From Porphyromonas somerae DSM 23386 (GTDB lineage: Bacteria; Bacteroidota; Bacteroidia; Bacteroidales; Porphyromonadaceae), in NCBI RefSeq assembly GCF_000372405.1, contig NZ_AQVC01000014.1, positions 129 to 50,384 on the forward strand: DNA of 50,256 nucleotides, given 5' to 3'. Position 1 is the stretch's first letter, and each line of letters opens with the position of its first letter. Of the stretch, positions 14,353-22,294 are shown in pieces. Both the position numbers and the translations under genes were made by a program. The notes under the pieces were generated by a model. That model was not told the DNA's origin, made no database searches, and saw only the letters and a program-made list of their open reading frames with translations.

Positions 14353-15003
14353 TTATGGTGCTAGTCTTACGAGGGACCAGGTGCCATCTTGTTGGAGTTC
14401 GTATAGGAACCTATCGTGAAGTCGGCTCTCTCTCCCTTGCCAAAACTCGATTCTGTTAGGCGTGACTTCAAAACCTCCCCACGTATCTGGTCTGGGGACT
14501 CTTCTTAGAGTGCCAGTGTACTTTAGGCTCTCCTTGGCAAACTCTGCTACGATATAGGCACGGCTGGGGATCGGGTGGCTCTGAGGGGAGATCCGGGCTC
14601 CTACTCGGCTCATATAAGGTCGCTTGCTGAAGTAGGCATCACTCACCTCTGGGGCAACATGTTGGCAGATCCCTTCTACGTGAATCTGTCGCTCAAGCTG
14701 GTGCCAGAGGAAGGTGACCGATACGTGTGGGTTGTCGAGGATCTGTTGGCCTTTACGGCTCTCGTAGTTGCTGTAGAAAATAACCTTCCCATCCTTTAGC
14801 TCTTTGAGCAATACGGTTCGGGTGGAGGGGTGCCCATCGGGGGTAGAAGTAGCTACAATGATAGCTGTAGGCTCAATTACTTTTTGATGGATCGCCTCTT
14901 CCAGCCATTCCTCCATTTTCTTAATAGGGTCGGCGGGCATATCTTTTTTGGATAAGCTCCCTACTTTATAATCCCTTCTAATGTCTTCTACATGTAAGTC
15001 CAT
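14353..15003 (-). CDS. pdxH: Pyridoxamine/pyridoxine 5'-phosphate oxidase
   Basis: FMN enzyme that oxidises PNP/PMP to pyridoxal 5'-phosphate. It is 216 aa from the ATG at 15003 (MDLHVEDIRRDYKVGSLSKKDMP), matching the usual ~215-220; a TTG start 14 codons upstream would overlap trkH and is less likely. FMN and substrate contacts are visible: STRTVLLKE, FYSNYESRKGQQI, HQLERQIHVEG and WQGRESRLHDRF, ending VRLAP. It lies 29 nt after trkH and is the last gene of dxs-trkA-trkH-pdxH. Sharing an operon with dxs is sensible, since DXP is a PLP precursor in organisms that have PdxJ. Confidence 0.95.
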   Translation of the reverse strand: MDLHVEDIRRDYKVGSLSKKDMPADPIKKMEEWLEEAIHQKVIEPTAIIVATSTPDGHPSTRTVLLKELKDGKVIFYSNYESRKGQQILDNPHVSVTFLWHQLERQIHVEGICQHVAPEVSDAYFSKRPYMSRVGARISPQSHPIPSRAYIVAEFAKESLKYTGTLRRVPRPDTWGGFEVTPNRIEFWQGRESRLHDRFLYELQQDGTWSLVRLAP

Positions 15004-15032
15004 AGTAAAGTATTTCTTTAAAAGATCTCTAT

Positions 15033-16529
15033 TTAGTTTCTCCAAAAGCTACGGTGTAGTAGCGTGATTACGGTGAATATCTCCAAGCGTCCGACCAGCA
15101 TTAGGAATGAAAGTAAAAACGTATTGAAGTCGCCTAAGCTAGCATAATTGGAGAAAGGTCCGAAGGCACTGAGCCCTGGGCCTGAACTGGATATGCAGGC
15201 GATGGAGGCGGATACGGCATCGGTAAAGGAGTAGCCCTCTAGTGAAATGGAAAAGGTGGCGATAATGGATAGGGTGAGGTAGGCGTAGAAGAAGTTGTAC
15301 ACCTGTGTGATCACTTTATCCTTGACCACTGTGCCGTTATACCTTAATGGTACAATGGCTTGGGGGTGGGTGCGTCGGGTAAATTCATTGAGGAGATTGC
15401 GGGTGAGGATGCTGAACCTGATGGTCTTGAGCCCTCCACTAGTGGAGCCTGAACACCCTGCCACAAACATGAGGAATAGAGCAATGATCCAAAATGGTGC
15501 CCCCCAAAAGTTGTAGTCTTGAATCACATATCCCGTGGTGGAGAACAAGCTGACTACTTGAAATGTAGCGTGCTCCAATGCTTGAGGAAAAGAGGTGTAG
15601 TATTCACCGAAGTAGAGCCAAAGGGCTGAGGCAATAGAGATGACTACGATGATGGAAATGAACCAGCGGAACTCTGAATCTCGGAACAGCTTCTTGGGCT
15701 CTTTGCGAACGGTAGCGAAGTAGATCAGGGTGAAGCTGGTGGCACCAAAGAGCATAAAGATAGTAAGGACGATAATGATATAGTCGGAATTAACCTCGGC
15801 AATAGATTGATTGTAAATCGAGAATCCTCCGGTGCTGATGCAAGTGGCAGCGTGACAAACTGCTTCGTACAATGTAAAGGGACCAGCCCACAATAGGAGT
15901 ACACAAAGGATGGATAGAATGATGTAGATAAACATGATCCACTTCGCCATGACGCCGATGCGGGGCACAAAACGGTCGTGGGTAATGCCGGTGGTCTCGT
16001 GGTCGTAAACTACGGAGGCACTTTCTCCTGCGAAGGGGACTAGGGCTACAATAAATACGATAATCCCGATGCCCCCGATCCACTGTGTGATACTTCTCCA
16101 AAGCAAGATGCTACGTGGGAGTGCTTCGATATCGGTGAGGATGCTGGCTCCAGTGGTCGAGAAGCCCGACATGGACTCAAAGAAGGCTTCTGAAACGTTG
16201 GGGATAAAGCCGCCTAATAGGTAGGGCATCATACCCAATAGAGATGTCAATACCCAGCTAAGGGTTACGGTGACCATACCCTCTCTTCGCCCTGTATCAT
16301 AGCTATTCTGTCCTTTTCCATAGAGTGCTAGAGGCAATCCGACCACGAAATTAAGGCCAATGGTGGTGAGGAGTGCTTTGAATCCATCATCATGATAGTG
16401 CAAGGAGACGCCCAGGCATATCAGTAAGAAGATGGTTTGGAATAGGCTGAGTAGCCCTAGCACGAGGGCGACAAACTTGTAGTTGAAGCCTCGCTTGGTT
16501 TCGTATTCGTTGTGATCTATGAATGGCAT
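15033..16529 (-). CDS. trkH: Trk potassium uptake channel subunit TrkH
   Basis: Inner-membrane K+ transporter, 498 aa from the ATG at 16529 (a TTG at 16547 would overlap trkA). It has about ten hydrophobic helices arranged as four membrane-pore-membrane repeats. The pore loops are visible as GFSTTGASILT, CISTGGFSIYN, LFSTTGYVIQD and CISSSGPGLSAFG. The segment GCSGSTSGGLKTIRF is typical of the TrkH C-terminal half. It follows trkA, which supplies the NAD/nucleotide-gated regulatory ring. Confidence 0.97.
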   Translation of the reverse strand: MPFIDHNEYETKRGFNYKFVALVLGLLSLFQTIFLLICLGVSLHYHDDGFKALLTTIGLNFVVGLPLALYGKGQNSYDTGRREGMVTVTLSWVLTSLLGMMPYLLGGFIPNVSEAFFESMSGFSTTGASILTDIEALPRSILLWRSITQWIGGIGIIVFIVALVPFAGESASVVYDHETTGITHDRFVPRIGVMAKWIMFIYIILSILCVLLLWAGPFTLYEAVCHAATCISTGGFSIYNQSIAEVNSDYIIIVLTIFMLFGATSFTLIYFATVRKEPKKLFRDSEFRWFISIIVVISIASALWLYFGEYYTSFPQALEHATFQVVSLFSTTGYVIQDYNFWGAPFWIIALFLMFVAGCSGSTSGGLKTIRFSILTRNLLNEFTRRTHPQAIVPLRYNGTVVKDKVITQVYNFFYAYLTLSIIATFSISLEGYSFTDAVSASIACISSSGPGLSAFGPFSNYASLGDFNTFLLSFLMLVGRLEIFTVITLLHRSFWRN

Positions 16530-16539
16530 ATCGTATGAA

Positions 16540-17883
16540 CTATCCAAAAAGCTTATTCAGATCCTTTGGAGAGGCGTTTTGGGAGAAAACCATCACCATA
16601 TCGCCAGCTAGAATCTGAGTTTTACCTTCTACGAGTATTACTTGATCATCCCTCACCAAGCCGCCTATGGTAATTTCTTGTGGTAAATTAAGTTCCATCA
16701 CCGGCTTGGTGGTGACTAATGACTTTTCACGTACGTTTATTTCGAGCACCTCACCTTGCCCTATGGATAGGGTTTTGGCATTGGAGATATCAATATTGAG
16801 TAGGTATCTGAATATGACGGAAGCGGCAATCAGCTTTTTATTGATGAGGTTGCCTATCTTCATCTCATTGGCTATGTCGAGGTAGTCGAGATTCTCTATT
16901 TGGCAAACAGAGATGGGCACCCCAAGCCTTTTGGCATTGAGGGTGGCGAGCATATTGCTCTCCGATGAACTGGTGAGGGACAAGAAGGCATCGGTTTTCT
17001 TGATCCCTTCATTGACCAATAGGTCGGGGTCCCTGCCATCTCCATGAATGACGAGGGTATGATCGGCGACCACTTCGGAGATTTTCATACACTTATCATA
17101 GTCTCGCTCTATAATCTTGATGTTCAGATCATCAGGGAGTAGCTGAGCCGTTTTGAGGGCGATTCTACTACCGCCCATGATGATGACTCTATGCACTTCT
17201 AGCTTATCCTGCCCGCAGAAGTTCCTCACCTGATCGAGGTACTTGGGCATAGAAGTGATGTAAAGGACATCATTGACCTCAATGCCATCCTGACCACGTG
17301 GTATGATGGTATGGCCATTCCGTACAATGGCCAAAATATGCATCACCTTATCCTCAAAGTCTGAGAGATTGATCAGCTTTTTCCCAACGAGAGGGGAGGA
17401 GGGAGTCACTCGAGCTGCAACGAGGTCTAGTTTCTTATCAAAGATGGTCCAATATTGCTTGGCCCACGGTAGACTAAGACTACTAACAATCTCTTGGGCG
17501 GCTAGCTGTTCGGGATAGATCATATCATCCACCCCAAGGTTGGTAAAGTGCTCTTTATAATTAGGGAGCAGGTATTCGCTATTATTAATTCTGGCTAAGG
17601 TCTTTTTGGCGCCCATAGTTTTAGCCATGTGGCAAGCAACTAAGTTGTCGCACTCCTCTGGGGTTACAGCTATGAATAGGTCGGTCCTTTCGGCACCTGC
17701 TGACTTTAGATCCTTGAAGGAAATCGGAGACCCTACGAATGGCATAATCTCCAACCTGTTATTGTAGACAAAGTCTAGATTGGTAGGCTCTGAATCGAGG
17801 AGCACAATATCATGATCCTCGTGTGATAGCATCTCAGCTAGGTGAGTGCCTACTTCTCCGGCTCCAACAATTAATATTTTCAT
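16540..17883 (-). CDS. trkA: Trk potassium transport regulator TrkA
   Basis: Cytoplasmic gating subunit of the Trk K+ system, 447 aa. It has two tandem RCK modules, each with a Rossmann NAD-binding domain (GAGEVGTHLAEML at residues 7-19; VIIMGGSRIALKTAQLL around 232-248) and a TrkA-C domain. The acidic strand ends (DIVLLDSEP, IKIIERDYDK) that bind NAD ribose are visible. It is spaced 6 nt from dxs and 10 nt from trkH. Confidence 0.97.
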   Translation of the reverse strand: MKILIVGAGEVGTHLAEMLSHEDHDIVLLDSEPTNLDFVYNNRLEIMPFVGSPISFKDLKSAGAERTDLFIAVTPEECDNLVACHMAKTMGAKKTLARINNSEYLLPNYKEHFTNLGVDDMIYPEQLAAQEIVSSLSLPWAKQYWTIFDKKLDLVAARVTPSSPLVGKKLINLSDFEDKVMHILAIVRNGHTIIPRGQDGIEVNDVLYITSMPKYLDQVRNFCGQDKLEVHRVIIMGGSRIALKTAQLLPDDLNIKIIERDYDKCMKISEVVADHTLVIHGDGRDPDLLVNEGIKKTDAFLSLTSSSESNMLATLNAKRLGVPISVCQIENLDYLDIANEMKIGNLINKKLIAASVIFRYLLNIDISNAKTLSIGQGEVLEINVREKSLVTTKPVMELNLPQEITIGGLVRDDQVILVEGKTQILAGDMVMVFSQNASPKDLNKLFG

Positions 17884-17889
17884 AAGTTA

Positions 17890-19791
17890 TTACTTAAACA
17901 TCTGGATAGCTGTATCAATAAGTGATGAAGCATCCAAGCCGACATATTGATACTGAAGAGCCACAGCTCCTTGCTTAATAAACTGATCTGGTATGCCTAT
18001 TCTTTTAATACGGATAGGAGTTCCCTTATCTGCATAATATTCTAGTAGGGCACTACCTACGCCACCTGCCAATGAGCCATCTTCGACCGTGATAATGGTG
18101 TCGTATTTCTCGGCTAAGTAGTCAAGCATCTCTGTATCTAGAGGTTTTACAAAACGGAGATTGACATGTCCTGGGTGATATCCGAGAGAATTTAGCTCTT
18201 TTACAGCGTGTTTGGCTTCATTGCCTACTGGCCCATAGGATACAAATGCTACCTTTTCTCCAGTTATGAGCTCTATGGACTTGCCAAGAGGTAGTTCCGA
18301 AAATGGCACTTTCCAATCTTTGCAAGCACCCTTTCCTCTTGGAAAACGTATCACAAATGGTCCTTCCTTATGATGCTTGTAGGCTGTGAACATCATCTGG
18401 CGGAGCTCTTTTTCATCTATAGGCGACATGATGGTGAGACCAGGAATGGTGCGGAGATAGGCAATATCATAAGCTCCCTGGTGTGTCATCCCATCCTCGC
18501 CCACGAGCCCAGCTCTATCTATGCACAGAATGATTGGGGCTGACTGCATCGCTACATCGTGGATTACCTCGTCATATCCACGCTGTAGAAAGCTAGAGTA
18601 AATATTGCAGAATGGTATCTCCCCTTTGAGTGCAAGGCCAGCAGCAAATGTTACGGCGTGGCCTTCTGCAATACCCACATCAAAGACACGATTGGGGTAC
18701 TCGTGTTGCATAAAATTAAAGGAACTACCCGAAATCATGGCAGGAGTGATACCTACTACTCGCTCATCCATCTCTGCGAGCTCATGGAGGGTTTGCCCAA
18801 AAATCTCTTGGTATTTAAGTGGGGTGTCGGGAAGCTCAGGTGCCACATTCCTCTTACCTGTATTTGGGTCAAAGGGACCTGGAGCATGCCATACCACAGC
18901 ACTCTCTTCAGCAGGTTTGTAGCCCTTGCCTTTGATGGTCTTGAGGTGAAGTAACTTTGGACCCTTGAAGTCTTTAATGCTTCTGAGGGTATTAACTAGT
19001 TCAACCACGTCGTGCCCATCAGTAGGTCCAAAGTACCGTATACTGAAGCTTTCAAAGAGATTCTTATCATTATTGATGAGTGCCTTCAGGCTATTATTGA
19101 AGCGGAGTAAATTTCTCTTCTTAGAGTCATCGATAAGCCGAAGCTTCTTCAATCCTTGATACCCCTTATGTCTGAGGCTATTGTATACTTTACTCGTATT
19201 GATTCGAACCAAATACTTACTGAGTCCACCAGTGATGGGGTCAATACCTATATGGTTGTCGTTGAGTATAATGAGTAAGTTATTGGGGTGGTTGGAGGCA
19301 TTATTAAGTCCCTCAAATGCTAGGCCACCGGTCATGGCACCATCTCCAATAACAGCGACTACATTCTTCTCTTGATTTTGCAGTGATGCTCCTATAGCAA
19401 TTCCTAAGGCGGCTGAAATGGAGTTGGAAGCGTGACCGGATATAAATGAGTCGTACCGACTTTCATTAGGGTGGGTAAAGCCACTTATACCTCCCCATTG
19501 GCGAAGCGTAGAGAAATCCTTTTTTCGACCCGTTAGTATCTTGTGTACGTATGACTGGTGCCCTACATCCCATACTATCTCATCATGGGGAATATCAAAC
19601 ACATAATGAAGCGCTACAGTCAATTCAACCACACCGAAATTGGCTCCTAGATGGCCAGGAACCTTGCTCAACGTCTCTAAGAGAAAGCACCGAATATCCT
19701 CACAGAGTTTGGGTAAGTCTGTGAGGGGCAGTTTCTTTAGATCGTCGGGTGAGCCTATTGTATCCAATAATGGGTAATTACTTTGCTCCAT
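17890..19791 (-). CDS. dxs: 1-deoxy-D-xylulose-5-phosphate synthase
   Basis: Thiamine-diphosphate enzyme condensing pyruvate and glyceraldehyde 3-phosphate, the first step of the MEP isoprenoid pathway, and supplying DXP for PLP and thiamine. It has 633 aa. GHQSYVHKILTGR near the N-terminus, the TPP motif GDGAMTGG...NDNHIGID and the transketolase domain DRAGLVGEDGMTHQGAYDIAYLR are intact, as is the C-terminal domain EDGSLAGGVGSALLEY. It is the first gene of the (-) operon with trkA, trkH and pdxH. The promoter element TAACTTTG at 19842-19835 is 44 nt before the ATG. Confidence 0.97.
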   Translation of the reverse strand: MEQSNYPLLDTIGSPDDLKKLPLTDLPKLCEDIRCFLLETLSKVPGHLGANFGVVELTVALHYVFDIPHDEIVWDVGHQSYVHKILTGRKKDFSTLRQWGGISGFTHPNESRYDSFISGHASNSISAALGIAIGASLQNQEKNVVAVIGDGAMTGGLAFEGLNNASNHPNNLLIILNDNHIGIDPITGGLSKYLVRINTSKVYNSLRHKGYQGLKKLRLIDDSKKRNLLRFNNSLKALINNDKNLFESFSIRYFGPTDGHDVVELVNTLRSIKDFKGPKLLHLKTIKGKGYKPAEESAVVWHAPGPFDPNTGKRNVAPELPDTPLKYQEIFGQTLHELAEMDERVVGITPAMISGSSFNFMQHEYPNRVFDVGIAEGHAVTFAAGLALKGEIPFCNIYSSFLQRGYDEVIHDVAMQSAPIILCIDRAGLVGEDGMTHQGAYDIAYLRTIPGLTIMSPIDEKELRQMMFTAYKHHKEGPFVIRFPRGKGACKDWKVPFSELPLGKSIELITGEKVAFVSYGPVGNEAKHAVKELNSLGYHPGHVNLRFVKPLDTEMLDYLAEKYDTIITVEDGSLAGGVGSALLEYYADKGTPIRIKRIGIPDQFIKQGAVALQYQYVGLDASSLIDTAIQMFK

Positions 19792-19834
19792 TTTTTATGT
19801 GTGTCAATAATAGATTGCGTTCTTATCATATATG

Positions 19835-19842
19835 CAAAGTTA
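19835..19842 (-). promoter_or_regulatory. Promoter -7 element for dxs
   Basis: TAACTTTG on the (-) strand, a perfect TAnnTTTG match, divergent from the xerD promoter 70 nt away. Confidence 0.6.
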
Positions 19843-19911
19843 GTCAATTCCACTCAATCTAGCACACTCGATAATTCGGGAATCGGTATTGAGAGTGTAT
19901 TGATTATTTAT

Positions 19912-19919
19912 TATCTTTG
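19912..19919 (+). promoter_or_regulatory. Promoter -7 element for xerD
   Basis: TATCTTTG ends only 4 nt before the first ATG of xerD (19924). Transcription would start at or just inside that ATG, implying a leaderless message or use of the ATG at 19936. Confidence 0.6.
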
Positions 19920-19923
19920 AATT

Positions 19924-20832
19924 ATGGATAAAGGAATGATACTAAAGGACGAAATATTGGAGGACTACTATGAGTACCTCCTATTAGAGAGAAACTTGGC
20001 AAGCAATAGCATCCAAAGCTATGAAAATGATGTCAAGCACCTCCTTGAGTTTAGTGAAATGATAGGCAAGAGGTATTTGGACCTATCCTATGATGATTTG
20101 GAGCAATTCCTTTCCTATCTCGTAGATCTAGGGCTTGGCAAAAAGAGTCTTAGACGCATAGTTAGTGGTATCAAGAGCTTTTATCGCTTCTTGGAGTTAG
20201 AGGAGATTGTTACGGATAATCCTACAGAGTCACTTGAAGGGCCTATGGTATCAAGAGAGCTTCCGGAGGTTTTAACTGTAGAGGAGATTGATAGCTTGTT
20301 ATCTGCTATTGACCTTAGCACACCGCATGGCGTTAGAAATGCTGCCATTTTGGAGCTATTATATAGTTGTGGGCTTCGCGTCTCTGAAGTGTGTGATATA
20401 ACTTTTTCATGTCTCTTCTTGGAGGAGCGGTACATTAGAGTGGTAGGAAAAGGAACTAAGGAGCGATTGGTGCCTATGTCGGAGAGTGCTGTGGAGCGAA
20501 TTAATGAATATCTACCAATTCGGCAAGCCATTATTCCAAAGTCGCCCTATCAGCATCACCTTTTTCTGAATAGAGTAAGGACAGGAATCAGTAGACAGAT
20601 GATATTTATGATTATCAAAGACCTGGCTTACCAAGTTGGCTTGAAAAAGAAAATATCCCCACATACTTTGCGACATTCATTTGCAACCCATCTTTTAGAG
20701 GGTGGTGCCAACTTGCAAGCCATAAGGGATATGCTTGGTCATGCAGATATATCCACTACAGAGATTTATACCCATTTGGATAGGTCTACTCTTAGAAATG
20801 AGATATTACAGTATCATCCACGCAATCATTGA
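19924..20832 (+). CDS. xerD: Tyrosine recombinase XerD-like
   Basis: Site-specific tyrosine recombinase, 302 aa, of the type that resolves chromosome dimers at dif. The N-terminal SAM-like core-binding domain spans about 10-105. All catalytic residues are present: Arg152 (CGLRVSE), Lys176 (GKGTKE), His247 and Arg250 (HTLRHSF), His273 (LGHADIST) and Tyr282 (IYTHL). The context (between dxs and hup, no neighbouring mobile genes) favours the housekeeping XerC/D role over an integrase. The promoter is so close that the ATG at 19936 (MILKDEIL) could be the real start. Confidence 0.93.
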   Translation: MDKGMILKDEILEDYYEYLLLERNLASNSIQSYENDVKHLLEFSEMIGKRYLDLSYDDLEQFLSYLVDLGLGKKSLRRIVSGIKSFYRFLELEEIVTDNPTESLEGPMVSRELPEVLTVEEIDSLLSAIDLSTPHGVRNAAILELLYSCGLRVSEVCDITFSCLFLEERYIRVVGKGTKERLVPMSESAVERINEYLPIRQAIIPKSPYQHHLFLNRVRTGISRQMIFMIIKDLAYQVGLKKKISPHTLRHSFATHLLEGGANLQAIRDMLGHADISTTEIYTHLDRSTLRNEILQYHPRNH

Positions 20833-20936
20833 TGTCCTGTTATATATTTCAGACTAATGATATCTATCAAAAATAACCCTAATAATTAAATAATCTAAAA
20901 ATATGCCGAACTAATCAATATATCAAATATTTGCTC

Positions 20937-20944
20937 TATATTTG
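20937..20944 (+). promoter_or_regulatory. Promoter -7 element for the HU gene
   Basis: TATATTTG matches TAnnTTTG and implies an untranslated leader of about 125 nt before the HU ATG, long for this window. Confidence 0.5.
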
Positions 20945-21074
20945 AAAGCGAAAGATTAGATGCCGTGGTATTGCTCATGCAGTAGTAGGTCTAGAGGGAT
21001 TATTTGGTATCTATTTCTTAAGAGTTAGAAATTAATAGAAGTTATTATACACTTACATTTTAATAGTTGAAATT

Positions 21075-21350
21075 ATGAATAAGACTGAATTTATTGCAGC
21101 TATTGCTGAAAAAGCAGAGCTTACTAAAGTTGATGCCAAAAAGGCTGTAGATGCAGGTATCGAGGTAATTACCAAAGAGATGAAGAAGGGTGAAAAAGTA
21201 GCTATCCTTGGTTTTGGTACATTCTCTGTTACTGAGCGTGCAGCTCGTGAGGGTGTGAATCCTCGCACGGGTAAGAAGATGAAGATTGCTGCTCGTAAGG
21301 TAGTGCGCTTCAAGCCAGGTGCTGCTCTTGACCTCAACAAAAAGAAGTAA
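21075..21350 (+). CDS. hup: HU-family DNA-binding protein
   Basis: Histone-like nucleoid protein, 91 aa, the standard HU length. It starts MNKTEFIAAIAEKAELTKVDAKKAVDA (helical dimerisation half), then VAILGFGTFSVTERAAREGVNPRTGKKMKIAARKVVRFKPG, including the beta-arm with its NPRTG motif that intercalates in DNA. It is monocistronic, with its own promoter and three successive stem-loops downstream. Residue choice does not separate HU from IHF firmly, but the single short form next to housekeeping genes favours HU. Confidence 0.95.
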   Translation: MNKTEFIAAIAEKAELTKVDAKKAVDAGIEVITKEMKKGEKVAILGFGTFSVTERAAREGVNPRTGKKMKIAARKVVRFKPGAALDLNKKK

Positions 21351-21460
21351 TGTGGTTTTAGAATCAACCACATTCAGTTACTTCTGATATAAGTGACTGA
21401 TGGTTTATGCGAACTCTCACAGCATATTGATCTAGCTTTGAGGGTTCGCATTGTTTTGGC
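21349..21460 (+). terminator. Three tandem stem-loops after the HU gene
   Basis: (1) AATGTGGTT/AACCACATT at 21349-21374, overlapping the HU stop codon. (2) CAGTTACTT/AAGTGACTG at 21375-21399 with one G-U. (3) ATGCGAACTCTCA/TGAGGGTTCGCAT at 21407-21451 with one wobble, followed by TGTTTTGG. The third is the likely terminator; the first two may protect the 3' end of an abundant mRNA. Confidence 0.65.
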
Positions 21461-21529
21461 AAACCTTTTCTGTAGTCATTTGTTATACCATTAGAGACAG
21501 ATATAATAAGCTATGACTTTTTCTGTGTT

Positions 21530-21546
21530 GGTTAGGGAAGCTAACC
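21530..21546 (+). promoter_or_regulatory. Leader hairpin upstream of sod
   Basis: GGTTAG-GGAAG-CTAACC, 6-bp arms, with outer CTGT/ACAG extension, about 55 nt before the sod ATG. Possible 5' UTR stability or operator element; no clear -7 motif was found for this gene. Confidence 0.35.
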
Positions 21547-21598
21547 GAAACAGTAATCGTTGATGCTATCACTTAATAATAACATAAATGAGAAAATT

Positions 21599-22183
21599 AT
21601 GAAGTTTGAACTTGTAAAACTACCTTATGCGCCTAATGCTTTAGAGCCAGTGATTAGTGAGAAGACTATAGGTCTTCACCATGGTAAGCACCTACAGACC
21701 TATGTAAACAATCTAAATAAGCAGATTGAAGGTACTGAGTTTGCTAATATGGAGCTCGTAGATATCGTGAAGAAGTCTGAGGGCGGTATATTCAATAATG
21801 CTGGTCAAACCCTTAATCACAATCTTTACTTCCTACAGTTTGCCCCTAAGGGAAGTGGTAAGCCATCGGCAGAGCTTCTTAAGGCAATAGAGGAGAATTG
21901 GGGTTCACTAGAGGAGTTTAAGAAGGCATTTGAAGCTGATGCAGCTTCTCTCTTTGGAGCCGGTTGGGCTTGGCTTTCTGCTGACAAGAGCGGTAAGCTC
22001 TCTATTGGGAAGTACACCAATGCAGGTAACCCTGTAGTGGATGGCCTAACTCCACTCTTGTGTGCTGATGTATGGGAGCATGCCTACTATGTAGATTACG
22101 AGAATCGTAGGCCAGAGCATCTATCTAAGATTTGGGAGATCATCAATTGGGATGAGATCAACAAGCGCTACGCGGATAGATAA
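21599..22183 (+). CDS. sodB: Superoxide dismutase, Fe/Mn family
   Basis: Cytoplasmic enzyme that dismutates superoxide, 194 aa from the ATG at 21599 (MKFELVKLPYAPNALEPVIS); the frame is open 13 codons further upstream but those residues do not fit the family. Metal ligands are His27 (LHHGKH), His74 (TLNHNLYF), Asp157 and His161 (DVWEHAYY). Gln70 in NNAGQT is the FeSOD-type position of the outer-sphere glutamine. The sequence is close to the P. gingivalis SOD, which is known to work with either Fe or Mn, so cambialism is possible. It is monocistronic and ends in a bidirectional terminator. Confidence 0.96.
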   Translation: MKFELVKLPYAPNALEPVISEKTIGLHHGKHLQTYVNNLNKQIEGTEFANMELVDIVKKSEGGIFNNAGQTLNHNLYFLQFAPKGSGKPSAELLKAIEENWGSLEEFKKAFEADAASLFGAGWAWLSADKSGKLSIGKYTNAGNPVVDGLTPLLCADVWEHAYYVDYENRRPEHLSKIWEIINWDEINKRYADR

Positions 22184-22205
22184 ATAGCTGATCACTAAGT
22201 GAATA

Positions 22206-22240
22206 ATGGGCATATCTAGCGAAAAGCTAGATATGCCCAT
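22206..22240. terminator. Bidirectional terminator between sod and the M16 gene
   Basis: Perfect 15-bp arms ATGGGCATATCTAGC (22206-22220) and GCTAGATATGCCCAT (22226-22240) with loop GAAAA, between convergent genes. The T-tract is weak (CTTATTTGTT). Confidence 0.75.
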
Positions 22241-22294
22241 CTTATTTGTTTAGAACTGGCGTCTCTGCAAAGATGCCCCTCAAAAGACAGTGTT

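Noticed and set aside
19792-19923. TPP riboswitch upstream of dxs
   Set aside because: No CUGAGA-type motif is present; only divergent promoters are visible.
19924-20832. Phage or integron integrase
   Set aside because: The protein has the size and motifs of housekeeping XerC/D and there are no att-like or phage genes around it.
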